Positions 17,761 through 27,619 of a DNA stretch of 64,000 nucleotides are shown here, one piece after another. The notes beneath the pieces were generated by a model. The model had not been told where the DNA came from. It did no database searches and saw only the letters and a program-made list of their open reading frames with translations. The position numbers and the translations under genes were made by a program. This DNA is from Mesorhizobium shangrilense (GTDB lineage Bacteria > Pseudomonadota > Alphaproteobacteria > Rhizobiales > Rhizobiaceae): NCBI RefSeq assembly GCF_040537815.1, contig NZ_JBEWSZ010000001.1:1860001-1924000 (forward strand), read 5' to 3'. Within the stretch, counting starts at the first letter, position 1. Every line of letters begins with the position of its first letter.

Positions 17761-18521
17761 CCGACCCCTTGCTGGTCCTCGATAACGTCACCAAGAACTA
17801 TGGCGCCATCGAAGCGCTCAAGGGCATCAGCTTTTCGATCGGCAAGGGCGAGGTCGTGGCGCTGCTGGGCGACAATGGCGCCGGCAAATCCACGCTGGTC
17901 AAGATCATCGCCGGCGGACTGGAGCCGACCTCGGGCCGCATGCTGTTCGAAGGCAAGGAATTCCTCGCCAGGTCCCCGGCCGAGGCCAAGGCAGCAGGCA
18001 TCGAAACCGTCTACCAGGACCTGTCGCTGTGCACCAATGTCGACGTGGTCGCCAATTTCTTCATGGGCCGCGAGATCACCAGGAAGGTGCTTGGCATCCC
18101 AGTGCTCGATGAACGCGCGATGGAGACCGTCGTCGAAAAGGCGCTTGCCAGCGCCGGTACCCGCATCCCTTCGCTGCGCACCAATGTCGAGCATCTTTCA
18201 GGCGGCCAGCGCCAAGCCATCGAGCTCAACCGGTTCGTGCACTGGGGCGGCAAGCTGGTGCTGCTCGATGAGCCGTTCGCGGCCCTTGGCGTCGAGCAGA
18301 CGCGGCGCGGTCTCGACATGATCCGACAGGTGGCAAGCCAAGGCATCGGCGTCGTCATCATCACTCACATCATGCAGCAGGCCTTCCAGGTCGCCGACCG
18401 GATCGTGGTGATCCGGCAAGGCGTCGTGGCGGGCGATGTCGCACGCAACAAGACAAGTCCCGACGCGGTGATCAACATGATCACCGGAGAGACGCTTGCC
18501 GGTGCCGGACCGGCAGGCTGA
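17757..18521 (+). CDS. CUT2 sugar ABC transporter ATPase, single domain (FrcA-like)
   Basis: A 254-residue ATP-binding subunit with Walker A LLGDNGAGKST, Q-loop VYQDLSLCTNVDV, signature LSGGQRQA, Walker B LVLLDEPFAALG and switch ITHI. Most CUT2 ATPases (RbsA, XylG) are tandem-domain proteins of about 500 residues; this one has a single domain, as in the FrcA fructose system of rhizobia. It overlaps the ROK gene by ATGA and is followed after 39 bp by the binding protein. Confidence 0.92.
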   Translation: MTDPLLVLDNVTKNYGAIEALKGISFSIGKGEVVALLGDNGAGKSTLVKIIAGGLEPTSGRMLFEGKEFLARSPAEAKAAGIETVYQDLSLCTNVDVVANFFMGREITRKVLGIPVLDERAMETVVEKALASAGTRIPSLRTNVEHLSGGQRQAIELNRFVHWGGKLVLLDEPFAALGVEQTRRGLDMIRQVASQGIGVVIITHIMQQAFQVADRIVVIRQGVVAGDVARNKTSPDAVINMITGETLAGAGPAG

Positions 18522-18560
18522 GGGACAAAGAGGGGTCCGGCTCAACAGGGAGCGAAAGAC

Positions 18561-19601
18561 ATGAAGCGAATACTTCTTGCTGTCTTCGGTATCCTGGCAC
18601 TGGCCTTTGCCACGCTCACGCCGGCATTCGCGCAGTCCAAGGGGACCGTCTACTACATGGTGCCGACATTGCTCGACGAATTCCAGACCGGCTCGGTGAG
18701 CGCGCTGGAGCTGTTCCTGAAACAGGTCGGCTATGAAATGAAGACGCTGAACGCCGACAACAAGACCGACGCCCAGCAGTCACAGATGAACGATGTCATC
18801 GCGCTGAAGCCAACGGCGATCATCCTGGCCGCGGTCGATTTCAATGCGTTGAAGCCGTCCATCGAGGCGGCACGCGCCGCAGGCATCCCGGTGATCGAGT
18901 TCGACCGCCAGATCACCTCGACCCCGTCCGACTTCACTTCAGTCGCGGGCACTATCGAGATCGGCTACGTCGCGGCCGACCAGGCCGAGAAGCTGTTGAA
19001 GGCGAAGAACGGTGCGGTGAAGGGCAAGGTGCTGCAGGTGCTGGGCGACCCCGGCGATCCCTACACGCTCGATATCCAGAAAGGCTTCGAGGACAAGATG
19101 AAAGCGTTTCCGGACGTCAAGATCATCTCGCTTCCGGCCATGCAGTGGGAAGCCAGCAATGCCGGCACGATCGTCGCCGACCAGATGCTGGCAAACCCGG
19201 ACATCGACCTGATCTTCAGCCATGCCGCGCACCTCTCGGTCGCCGCCGTCGCCTCGCTCGAGGCCGCCGGCAAGAAGCCGGGCGACGTCATGCTGATGAG
19301 CTCGAACGGCGCACCGGTCGGCCTCGACCTGATCCGCAAGGGCTGGCTCAACGTCGAGGTCGAACAACCGCTGTATGCGCAGGCGGCGGCCGTCGCCATG
19401 TTCATGGACAAGGTCGCCAAGAAGCAGGATATCAAGCCCGGCGAATACGACGTGCTTGGCTTGAAATCGACCGTGACCAAGGAAACCTGGGGTCCGAACA
19501 TCAAGATCCCGGGTGCCGCCATCACCAAGGAAAATGTCGACAACCCGGCCTTCTGGGGCAACCAGAAGCCTCCGACGGACACCGTCAAGCCGGTCGAATA
19601 G
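18561..19601 (+). CDS. CUT2 sugar-binding protein (periplasmic binding protein type 1)
   Basis: A 346-residue periplasmic sugar receptor. It has a Sec signal peptide (about 25 residues, cleavage after AFA), then a two-lobe type I fold of the RbsB/FrcB class. Visible family features are the [20 protein letters not shown] segment of the first lobe, PVIEFDRQI, where an aspartate-arginine pair contacts sugar hydroxyls, and DLIFSHAAH in the second lobe. The ligand cannot be named. A perfect 8-bp hairpin starts 18 nt after its stop, then a degenerate palindromic repeat, before the permease gene. Confidence 0.9.
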   Translation: MKRILLAVFGILALAFATLTPAFAQSKGTVYYMVPTLLDEFQTGSVSALELFLKQVGYEMKTLNADNKTDAQQSQMNDVIALKPTAIILAAVDFNALKPSIEAARAAGIPVIEFDRQITSTPSDFTSVAGTIEIGYVAADQAEKLLKAKNGAVKGKVLQVLGDPGDPYTLDIQKGFEDKMKAFPDVKIISLPAMQWEASNAGTIVADQMLANPDIDLIFSHAAHLSVAAVASLEAAGKKPGDVMLMSSNGAPVGLDLIRKGWLNVEVEQPLYAQAAAVAMFMDKVAKKQDIKPGEYDVLGLKSTVTKETWGPNIKIPGAAITKENVDNPAFWGNQKPPTDTVKPVE

Positions 19602-19619
19602 GCACATCGCATAGAATGC

Positions 19620-19640
19620 TCCGGGCCAGCTCGGCCCGGA
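19620..19640 (+). terminator. Hairpin after sugar-binding protein gene
   Basis: A perfect 8-bp stem TCCGGGCC / GGCCCGGA with a 5-nt loop and no T-run. It lies between the binding-protein and permease cistrons, where such hairpins often stabilise the upstream message and reduce read-through. Confidence 0.55.
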
Positions 19641-19649
19641 GCCGTTCTC

Positions 19650-19710
19650 GCGCAATTCCAATCCGCGTACGATCCTTACCGAAAATCGAACCGAGTTTCG
19701 GGTCGTGCGC
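19650..19710. repeat. Degenerate palindromic repeat in the importer operon
   Basis: It opens with GCGCAATTCC, as does the element at 61924-61967, and then has arms ACGATCC / GGGTCGT with inner CCGAAAA / TTTCGG pairing, like the 49-bp repeat at 657-705. It looks like a composite or diverged copy of these two families. It carries the GTG at 19705 that could be mistaken for the permease start. Confidence 0.55.
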
Positions 19711-19725
19711 CAGCCGGATCACCCC

Positions 19726-20721
19726 ATGAACCCCCGCACACGCCGCGCCCTGGAGTTCGTCCTCGATAACCTCGTCTGGTTCATGCTGCTGTTCGTGCTG
19801 GTGGTCTTTTCCATCTTCGTTCCGAACTATTTCCAACTCGGCATCTTCGCCAACATCATCGAGGCCTCCAGCGTGCTCGGCGTCATGTCGATCGGCCTGG
19901 CGCTCGTCATCATCGCCGGCCATATGGACCTGTCGGTCGAATCCGTGGCTGCACTCAGCGCCATGGCCGTCGGCATCCTGTTCTGCTCGTCTGGCATTGG
20001 CCTTGGCGTGCAACTGCACCCCGAATGGCTGATGGTTCCGGTTTCGCTGGTGTTGGCGCTGGCCGTGGGCGGCCTGATCGGCGCCTTCAACGGCTATCTG
20101 GTGGTGAGAGTGAAGATGAGCGCCTTCATCATCACGCTGGCGTCCTACATCTGGGTGCGCGGCCTGGTGCTCGTCATTTCGGGCGGCCGCTCGGCGCAGG
20201 ACCTTGCACCGGCAATCCGCTGGTTCGGCATTCAGCGTCTGATCGGCCTGCCGCTCACCGCCTGGATCGCAATCGGGTGTTTTGTGGTCTTCTCGCTGAT
20301 CATGGCCAAGACGCCGTTCGGCCGGCACCTGGTGATGATCGGCGGCAATGAGACGGCGACCTTCCGCGCCGGTATTCGCGTCAACCGCAACCTGATCATC
20401 GCCTTCGTTCTCGCCGGCGCCATCGCCGGCCTCGCCGGCTGGCTGCTGGCGATTCGCACTTCGGGCGCCACCGCCAATCTCGGCGTCGGCCTGCTGTTCA
20501 ACGCCTTCGCCGCCGTCGTCATCGGCGGCGTCAGCCTCAAGGGCGGCGTCGGCACCCTGCCCGGCGTCTATGCCGGCGTGCTCCTGCTTTCGGCCATCAA
20601 CACGGCGATCAACCTTATGGGCCTGCCGGCCAACTTCACACAGGTCATCCACGGCCTGCTGGTGTTGGCCGCCGTGCTGCTCGACGCTTTCAAGCAAACC
20701 ATTCGACAGAGGCTGGCATGA
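19726..20721 (+). CDS. CUT2 sugar ABC transporter permease (FrcC/RbsC-like)
   Basis: An inner-membrane permease of 331 residues with about nine to ten hydrophobic helices. The hallmark GHMDLSVESVAALSAM matches the conserved (A)GxIDLSVG region of RbsC-type permeases, and FNAFAAVVIGGVSLKGGVGT matches the C-terminal GG(x)SLxGG(x)G motif. ATG at 19726 is preferred, since the upstream GTG (19705) lies within a palindromic repeat. Its stop overlaps the SDR start (ATGA). With 17757-18521 and 18561-19601 it forms one importer. Confidence 0.92.
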   Translation: MNPRTRRALEFVLDNLVWFMLLFVLVVFSIFVPNYFQLGIFANIIEASSVLGVMSIGLALVIIAGHMDLSVESVAALSAMAVGILFCSSGIGLGVQLHPEWLMVPVSLVLALAVGGLIGAFNGYLVVRVKMSAFIITLASYIWVRGLVLVISGGRSAQDLAPAIRWFGIQRLIGLPLTAWIAIGCFVVFSLIMAKTPFGRHLVMIGGNETATFRAGIRVNRNLIIAFVLAGAIAGLAGWLLAIRTSGATANLGVGLLFNAFAAVVIGGVSLKGGVGTLPGVYAGVLLLSAINTAINLMGLPANFTQVIHGLLVLAAVLLDAFKQTIRQRLA

Positions 20722-21488
20722 CTGGACGACTGAAGGACAAGGTGGCGCTGATCATCGGCAGCGCGCGCGGCATTGGCAAAGGCATCGCGCTGCGCTTCGC
20801 CGAAGAAGGTGCGAGGCTCGTGCTGGCCGACACAGAGATCGAGGCCGGGCAAGCGACGTCGGATGAACTTGACGTCCCCTTCATCCGCACTGACATCTCG
20901 CTGATGTCCGACGCCGAAGCGGCCGTGGACCTGGCGTTGAAACACCATGGCCGCCTCGACATCATCGTGCAGAATGCCGGCATCTATCCCTGGCAGTTGA
21001 TCGAAAACACCAGCGCCGATGACTGGGACCGCGTGATGGCAGTCAACCTGCGCGGCACCTTCAACGCCACCCGCGCCGCACTTGTGCCGATGAAGGCACA
21101 ACGCTCTGGGCGCATGCTCTACACCTCATCCATCACCGGCCCGCACGTCACCAGCCCGGGCCACGGTCACTATTCCGCCAGCAAGGCCGGCATCAACGGT
21201 TTCATCCGTGCCGCCGCGCTCGAATTCTCCGGCTATGGCATTACTGTCAATGGCGTCGAACCCGGCAATATCCTGACCGAGGCTATCGAGCTTCATCGCG
21301 GTCCGGCCTATATCAAGAACATGGAGGACTCCATACCGCTTGGCCGGCTCGGCAGCCCTCGCGACGTCGCCAATGCCTTCCTGTTCCTGGCGTCGGACGA
21401 CGCCAGCTATATCACCGGCACGACCATCATCGTCGACGGCGGACAGCTGCTGCCGGAGGGCAACGATTTTCGACTCTTGCCGCCGTGA
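20718..21488 (+). CDS. SDR-family NAD(P)-dependent dehydrogenase
   Basis: A 256-residue classical short-chain dehydrogenase. The cofactor motif GSARGIGKG is near the N-terminus, NAG appears as QNAGIYPW, and the catalytic set is Ser in YTSSITG with YSASK. The C-terminal GTTIIVDGGQLLPE is typical. An acidic residue at the end of the second strand (VLADTEIE) favours NAD over NADP. Located last in the ROK/CUT2 operon with an ATGA overlap, it probably oxidises the imported sugar, or a polyol or lactone derived from it; the substrate is inferred from context only. Confidence 0.9.
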   Translation: MTGRLKDKVALIIGSARGIGKGIALRFAEEGARLVLADTEIEAGQATSDELDVPFIRTDISLMSDAEAAVDLALKHHGRLDIIVQNAGIYPWQLIENTSADDWDRVMAVNLRGTFNATRAALVPMKAQRSGRMLYTSSITGPHVTSPGHGHYSASKAGINGFIRAAALEFSGYGITVNGVEPGNILTEAIELHRGPAYIKNMEDSIPLGRLGSPRDVANAFLFLASDDASYITGTTIIVDGGQLLPEGNDFRLLPP

Positions 21489-21622
21489 TCCTTATTTCTG
21501 CGATGGTTTCTCCTTGCGTCGCAAAGCTTGCCTCCCACAGCGAGTCCGAGCTGAGATGCAATCCGCGGGGCTCGACTGATCGTTGCCTGCTGTGCGTTAT
21601 ATTGAACATGTGAGCGGTGACG

Positions 21623-21644
21623 ACCGTTCGAACAGACGAACGGT
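21623..21644. repeat. Perfect 8-bp inverted repeat
   Basis: ACCGTTCG-AACAGA-CGAACGGT lies in non-coding DNA between the SDR gene and a permease remnant. It could be a hairpin or an operator whose gene has been lost. Confidence 0.4.
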
Positions 21645-21709
21645 TAAACTGCGAAATAGTAAGTGACCCGCTGCGTTGTAGTGTACTCGCACACTCGCCG
21701 GGCGCAGTA

Positions 21710-22119
21710 TCAACGCGTTTCAAACGCGCCCAGTCCTTCGGCGATCAGGTTGGTCGCCACGACCAGCGAAATGATCGCCAGCCCGTTGAAGGTCACGACC
21801 CACCAGAGCCTCCCGAGAGGAAGACATAGCCATCGGCGATGGCCAGCCCTCAGTCGGCCGAAGGCGGTTGAATGCCAAGCCCCAGAAAGCTCAACGTCGC
21901 GACGGTGAAGAACGCATACCCCAGGCGTACGATGCCCTCGATCAGGATCGGCTGCCGGACATTGGGCAAGATCTCTAGGAACATGACGGCGAGCGGACTG
22001 CATTGCCGCCGCCCAGTGATCTGCATTCTTTCGCCGCGGGCAATCTTGCAGCGACAGGCTAAGGAATCGCCGAGCAGTTCCGGCTTCCCGGTCGATATCC
22101 GCGGAGCCTGAAAAAGCAT
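21710..22119 (-). pseudogene. Decayed dipeptide/oligopeptide ABC permease (DppC-like) C-terminal remnant
   Basis: Minus-strand reading gives MFLEILPNVRQPI then YAFFTVATLSFLGLGIQPP, the EAA-loop end and GLGIQPP hallmark of DppC/OppC permeases. The expected next residues are SADWGL, but TGA (21850-21852) stands where TGG for Trp should be. Just after, near 21807-21812, a single-base loss shifts the frame; the other frame continues WWVVTFNGLAIISLVVATN to a normal-looking end (GAFETR stop). The N-terminal two thirds and the rest of the transporter are missing. This is a truncated gene with at least two inactivating lesions. Confidence 0.85.
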
Positions 22120-22204
22120 GAACTTCTTCGCGCCACCGCCGCCTTTCTTTCGAAGGCCGCAGGCGGCGGAAACTTGGTGGGTCCCGGCTAAATCATTGAA
22201 ATCA

Positions 22205-22280
<76 letters not shown>

Positions 22281-22424
22281 GCTCGCGCGGACCTTTAAGC
22301 AGTTAGGACGAGCTCCGCAAGGCCAAATGCGTGCGTCGTCCACTGACTTCACGTCGGTTTTGCGAACAAAACGATGCCTGTCAAAAAACCTTCTCATGTT
22401 TGCATTTATGGTGTCCCGGCACGC

Positions 22425-22452
22425 TTGACACCCGCGGGCGAACCCCTTATCC
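22425..22452 (+). promoter_or_regulatory. Putative sigma-70-type promoter of tRNA-Asp
   Basis: TTGACA (22425-22430), a 16-bp spacer and TTATCC (22447-22452), 45 bp before the tRNA-Asp 5' end. Confidence 0.55.
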
Positions 22453-22496
22453 ACCGCCCCAACGACGAACACGGCTGACACGTGCTCGTCAAATGC

Positions 22497-22573
22497 GCGG
22501 GTGTAGCTCAGTTGGTTAGAGTGCCGGCCTGTCACGCCGGAGGTCGCGGGTTCGAGCCCCGTCACTCGCGCCA
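22497..22573 (+). tRNA. tRNA-Asp (anticodon GUC)
   Basis: The acceptor GCGGGTG pairs with CACTCGC. The D-arm is AGCTCAGTTGGTTAGAGT, the anticodon loop CTGTCAC carries GUC, the T-arm is GGGTTCGAGCCCC, and CCA is encoded. It is divergent from tRNA-Val. A CAAGGG / CCCTTG hairpin follows a few bases later. Confidence 0.97.
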
Positions 22574-22945
22574 TTTCTCTCAAGGGTAACAAGCCCTTGG
22601 CTTCGGAGAAATGTCGACATTGATTGTCAAATAGTCTCCATACATGAGGAAACTTAGGTTCTTTTGGATCTGAGTTTCATTTTGTATGCATGGACTTGCG
22701 CGCCTGCTTGCGGATCGGTCCAAAAGACAAAACGTCCCGGCAGAATTGAGTTTACGCATCGACTCCCGTTAAGTTTATCTCGCGCGCTGCAGCATTTTAC
22801 GTTGCGAGCAGCGCCTTCCTACTGGCCGAAGCGCCGGTGACAGGCGAAGCACAATCCAAATCGCGATCGAAGGCACATAAATTGATAGCCAGATCAGGAC
22901 AACCGTAGAAAACTGTGAGAGTTAAGCTCGATCAGAATCGGCCAG
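22574..22945. other. Gene-free spacer after tRNA-Asp
   Basis: About 370 bp without a credible reading frame. The first half (22600-22690) is AT-richer than the flanks. I saw no repeat of the tRNA 3' end, no integrase and no IS ends here. The promoter of the following epimerase/glycosyltransferase pair must lie in this stretch. Confidence 0.5.
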
Positions 22946-22960
22946 ATGGGGGCTTTATTT

Positions 22961-23527
22961 ATGAGCGATCATACGGGGATTGGCCCAAACCTTCTTGAAT
23001 CCATGCTCGCTGCCGCTGTGCGGGACCAACGTACGGTGGATGAACAACGTCAAAGCGTCGCACCTCTCGTCGACGGCATGTCCTTTTTCGACAGCGTTCG
23101 ACACAATGACGACCGTGGGAGTGTCACCGAGATCTATGACCCACGATGGGGTTGGCATCCCGACCCACTGGTTTTTTCCTATATCTTCACAATTCGCCCG
23201 GGCATCGTGAAGGGTTGGGGTCTGCACAAGCTACACGAAGATCGTTATTTCGTGGTGAGTGGCGAGCTGGAGCTCGTCCTTTACGACCCTCGGCCGGAAT
23301 CCAGCACCTATGGCAAGATTTCCAAGGTCTACCTTTCCGGCAGTCGTCCCCGGCTTGTCAATGTCCCGAAATTTGTCTGGCACGCGGACCGGAACATCGG
23401 AACGTCCGACGTGGTCGTCGTCAATTTTCCAACCATACAATACGACCATTCAAATCCGGACAAGTATCGCTTGCCGATCGACACCGATCTCATCCCCCAT
23501 GACTTCGGAAGCGCGAAGGGATGGTGA
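22961..23527 (+). CDS. Cupin protein of the dTDP-4-dehydrorhamnose 3,5-epimerase (RmlC-like) family
   Basis: A 188-residue single-domain cupin. The core GWGLHKLHEDRYFVVSGELEL resembles the RmlC beta-strand region with a central histidine, and the later FVWHADRNIG carries a second histidine. RmlC enzymes epimerise nucleotide-sugar intermediates for surface polysaccharides; related sugar-nucleotide cupins (WxcM/FdtA) do similar isomerisations, so the exact reaction is open. ATG at 22961 is preferred over 22946 because GGGGG sits about eight bases upstream. It overlaps the glycosyltransferase gene by 7 bp, pointing to a joint role in glycan synthesis. Confidence 0.7.
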   Translation: MSDHTGIGPNLLESMLAAAVRDQRTVDEQRQSVAPLVDGMSFFDSVRHNDDRGSVTEIYDPRWGWHPDPLVFSYIFTIRPGIVKGWGLHKLHEDRYFVVSGELELVLYDPRPESSTYGKISKVYLSGSRPRLVNVPKFVWHADRNIGTSDVVVVNFPTIQYDHSNPDKYRLPIDTDLIPHDFGSAKGW

Positions 23528-24522
23528 GTAGGCCTCGATTTTCCATCCTGATGCCGACCCACTCGCGCGTGGATGTTATCGGCCTGGCCATCCAATCAGT
23601 GTTGGATCAAACCGTCGAGGACTTCGAATTGCTGGTCGTCGGCGACGGCTGCGCGCCTGGCACGGCCGAGATCGTAGAAGCCTTTCACGATACCCGCATT
23701 CGTTTCTTCGATCTTCCCAAGGCGCCGAGCTTTGGCTACGCCAACCGCAACATCGCGCTGCGCGAGGCGCGCGGAGATTTGATCGGCTTTGCGGCCGACG
23801 ATGATCTCTTGTTCCCGGACCATTTTGAAGTTCTGGCGGATGGCCTCAAAAATGGAGCTGCCATAGCGTATAGTCAGGCACTGTGGATTTCCACCGACGG
23901 CGTCGCCGCCCCCTTCCTGACCAATCTCGAACTGGCCGACGAGCTCCGGTTCTTCATGGAAAATGGGAACACCATACCCGCCAGTTGCTTTCTGTATCGG
24001 GCCGGGTGCTTGCCCTCTCGGGACGTTTGGCCGGAGGATATCGCATCGGCCGCGGACTGGCGACTATGGCAGCGGATCATACGCGAAAACCCGCACAATC
24101 CTCCCAGCTATTGCCGTGTTCCAACTGTCCTGCATTTCAGCGCCACATGGAAAAATTCTCGGCACTCCGCAGTACCCCAGCTCGCCACGCTTCTTGACAT
24201 CGCGGATAGCGCAGCCTGGTGGCCTTCGACATTGCGCGTCAGCGTACCGAAGGCCAGCAACGAGCAGTACGAGTATTCACGCCTCATGCACATGGACCGC
24301 ACGACGTGGAGCGAGCAAACGCGCCGGGCAGTCAGCGATCTGGTGGCACGGCTTGCGTGGGAGGATGTGCAGGCGACTCAGCCTACACGTGCAAAGGTCG
24401 AAGCAGAAAACATTGCGCTGCAACTGGAAATCGCAGCTTTGCACCAGTCCACGAGTTGGCGTGTCACAGCCCCTTTTCGCAAGATCGCCACAAGCCTGCG
24501 TCGTAAAAACCCTCAAAACTGA
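23521..24522 (+). CDS. Family 2 glycosyltransferase
   Basis: A 333-residue cytoplasmic GT-A enzyme. The N-terminal FSILMPTHSRVDVIGLAIQSVLDQ is the GT2 nucleotide-binding start, and the metal-binding DxD-type motif is AADDDLLFPDHF. The C-terminus has a short coiled coil and a HQSTSWRVTAPFRK tail often seen in bacterial glycan GT2 proteins. The start overlaps the preceding cupin gene. The acceptor and sugar cannot be assigned. The pair stands alone beside the tRNA genes, not within a full polysaccharide locus. Confidence 0.85.
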   Translation: MVSRPRFSILMPTHSRVDVIGLAIQSVLDQTVEDFELLVVGDGCAPGTAEIVEAFHDTRIRFFDLPKAPSFGYANRNIALREARGDLIGFAADDDLLFPDHFEVLADGLKNGAAIAYSQALWISTDGVAAPFLTNLELADELRFFMENGNTIPASCFLYRAGCLPSRDVWPEDIASAADWRLWQRIIRENPHNPPSYCRVPTVLHFSATWKNSRHSAVPQLATLLDIADSAAWWPSTLRVSVPKASNEQYEYSRLMHMDRTTWSEQTRRAVSDLVARLAWEDVQATQPTRAKVEAENIALQLEIAALHQSTSWRVTAPFRKIATSLRRKNPQN

Positions 24523-24767
24523 AGCTCGCTCTCATTTTCGAGGCTAGCGAACACCTGCAAAGCGCATTACGTCGGCCACCGGTGAGGGAGCCGAGCGGAA
24601 ACGTTGCGTTGAGGCTGATCGAACGGCAGGCGAGTTCGGCACACAGCGCAAACACCCGCTCGCGCGGCATGTCGACCGTTGAGACAACGCGCGGGGCATC
24701 AGCGGGGCACCCCAGCCGGCAATGCGTACCGCCTCGAACTTTTCCGCAAGCGGCAGCTGGGTGAGGT

Positions 24768-25697
24768 TCAGGCTCTGGCGAGCAAGGCCTCCACCTCCAG
24801 CAGTGCCGGCATGGATGGCGCCGTGCCAGGCCGCGTGACCGAAATGCCGGCGACCGCGCAAGCAAAGCGGACAGCCTGTAGCGGCTCCATTCCTCTCGAC
24901 AGTGCGGCGGCCAGTCCGCCATTGAAGGCATCGCCAGCACCGGTGGTTTCGACCACGGGGCCGGCGTTGACAGCGGCGACATGATCGGAACGATCGGCTG
25001 TGTGCAACAGCGCGCCCTTTTCACCGAGCGTGATGATTACCGTGCCGACGCCTTTTTCGAGCAGCTTGTCGGCGGCACGGCGGGCATCGTCGACGGACGA
25101 GACCTTGATGCCGGTTAGCTCCTCGGCTTCGGTCTCGTTGGGCGTGACATAATCGCAAAGCGTGTAGATGCGATCGGGAAGTTTTGCCGCCGGCGCCGGA
25201 TTGAGGATCGTCGTCACCCCTGCCCTGTCAGCGATCTCAAGCGCCCGCACCGCCGCGTCGATCGGCTGTTCGAGCTGCGTGACAAACACGCCGGCCGAAC
25301 GGATCAGGCCCTCATTGGCTTCGATGTCACCAGGCGAAATCAGCATGGCCGCACCGGGGCTGACGATGATGGCATTGTTGCCGGTCGTTTCCTCGACGAA
25401 GATATAGGCGGCGCCCGTATAGCTTTCCGGAGTGTCGATGACAGCGCTTTTCACGCCCGCCAGCGCCCAGGTTTGCCTGGCCATATCCGCGAAGGGATCG
25501 ACCCCGAGGCGCGTGAGGAAGGTGACATCGGAGCCAAGCTTTCCTGCTGCGACGGCCTGGTTCGACCCCTTGCCACCCGGGCCAAGCTTGAAGGATGTGC
25601 CGAGGATGGTCTCGCCCATGCGGGGCTGGCGCTGCGCCCGGTAGGCGGTATCGGCGACAAAGACGCCCAATATGACGATCGGCTTGCCCGAAGCCAT
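24768..25697 (-). CDS. rbsK: Ribokinase-family sugar kinase
   Basis: A 309-residue PfkB/ribokinase-fold enzyme. GPGGKGSNQAVAAGKLG is the first PfkB signature that binds the sugar, NPAPA is the mid-domain strand, and TTGAGDAFNGGLAAAL is the second signature with the catalytic aspartate in GAGD. It phosphorylates ribose or a similar free sugar at the terminal hydroxyl using ATP. It lies 4 bp downstream of the RbsD/FucU gene and is probably co-transcribed. ATG at 25697 is chosen because the frame extension upstream overlaps that gene. Ribose is the best guess, not a proven substrate. Confidence 0.85.
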   Translation of the reverse strand: MASGKPIVILGVFVADTAYRAQRQPRMGETILGTSFKLGPGGKGSNQAVAAGKLGSDVTFLTRLGVDPFADMARQTWALAGVKSAVIDTPESYTGAAYIFVEETTGNNAIIVSPGAAMLISPGDIEANEGLIRSAGVFVTQLEQPIDAAVRALEIADRAGVTTILNPAPAAKLPDRIYTLCDYVTPNETEAEELTGIKVSSVDDARRAADKLLEKGVGTVIITLGEKGALLHTADRSDHVAAVNAGPVVETTGAGDAFNGGLAAALSRGMEPLQAVRFACAVAGISVTRPGTAPSMPALLEVEALLARA

Positions 25698-25701
25698 GCT
25701 C

Positions 25702-26154
25702 CTACTCCGCATCCGGCGGGACGACGCCCTTGCGGAAGGCGAAGCAGCCATAGAAGCGACGCTCGCCGGTCTGGATGACGCAGTAGGCCTGCTTGGAACG
25801 TTCGTAGAAGGCATAGCGCTCGACCGGCACCATCGGCCAGGGCTTGCCTTCCGCTGCGTCGATTTCCTTTTGCACCTCCCTCTGCACCGGCGGAATCTCC
25901 TCCGGCTTGCCGACGATCTCCATGCGGGCGGCGGAATCGTCGACAAAAGTGTCCAGCGGGTAGAGCGACAGCACCGCCTTGACCACCTCGGCCGCCGAGG
26001 CGTCGATGCGCAGCAGCCGGCCCAACACGGTCTGGCGCGCCACGGAATCCGAAGGGAAATTGGTGTCGGCGATGATCAGGTCGTCGCCGTGCCCCATCGC
26101 CCGCAACGCCTGAAGCACATCGGCGTTGAGCAGCGGATTGATCCCTTTGAGCAT
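25702..26154 (-). CDS. RbsD/FucU-family sugar mutarotase
   Basis: A 150-residue protein that interconverts anomeric or ring forms of free sugars so that a kinase or dehydrogenase can use them. The start MLKGINPLLNADVLQALRAM and the next ADTNFPSDS strand match FucU and RbsD, with the catalytic histidine in MGHGDDL. The C-terminal ERRFYGCFAFRKGVV is closer to FucU-type proteins. It is grouped with ribokinase (4 bp apart) on the minus strand. The assignment between D-ribose pyranase and L-fucose mutarotase is uncertain. Confidence 0.82.
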   Translation of the reverse strand: MLKGINPLLNADVLQALRAMGHGDDLIIADTNFPSDSVARQTVLGRLLRIDASAAEVVKAVLSLYPLDTFVDDSAARMEIVGKPEEIPPVQREVQKEIDAAEGKPWPMVPVERYAFYERSKQAYCVIQTGERRFYGCFAFRKGVVPPDAE

Positions 26155-26290
26155 GATACTCCCTCGAACGGCGTGTTTGACTTGAGCCCGGCGGCTGATC
26201 CTGGAGAATGACGTCGACTTCGGATAGATCAAGCGGGAAATCAGGATGTTGGAGCGTTCTGTGCACCTGTATAGGGCGCGTCCTTCCCTT

Positions 26291-27340
<1,050 letters not shown>

Positions 27341-27619
27341 ACACTCCCCTTCCGGCCCCAGATGCCGTTTGCGCAGAAGCTAACCAACGCGCCCTGCCAG
27401 GGCAAGTCAGTCTCTTATAGATAAAAACCCGTTTTCGTTGACACGGCGCTTCGTTCTGAGAATAGTGGCAGGCGCCAGTCCGAATGCCGACAATCTATCC
27501 GGTGGTCGGAACTCGAAGCGACGCAGTGTGGGGGCTTGCTTTTCCGCTTTGATCACGGGCCGTCATCCGGAGGGGATAGGCGTTGCGATTCACAACTCAT
27601 GTTCTGGGAGGAATAGGAA

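Noticed and set aside
19705..19725. GTG at 19705 as start of the CUT2 permease
   Set aside because: It lies inside a degenerate palindromic repeat and adds residues without homology; ATG 19726 is better.
22497..24522. Integrative element using tRNA-Asp
   Set aside because: No integrase, excisionase or duplicated tRNA 3' end is visible within the window.
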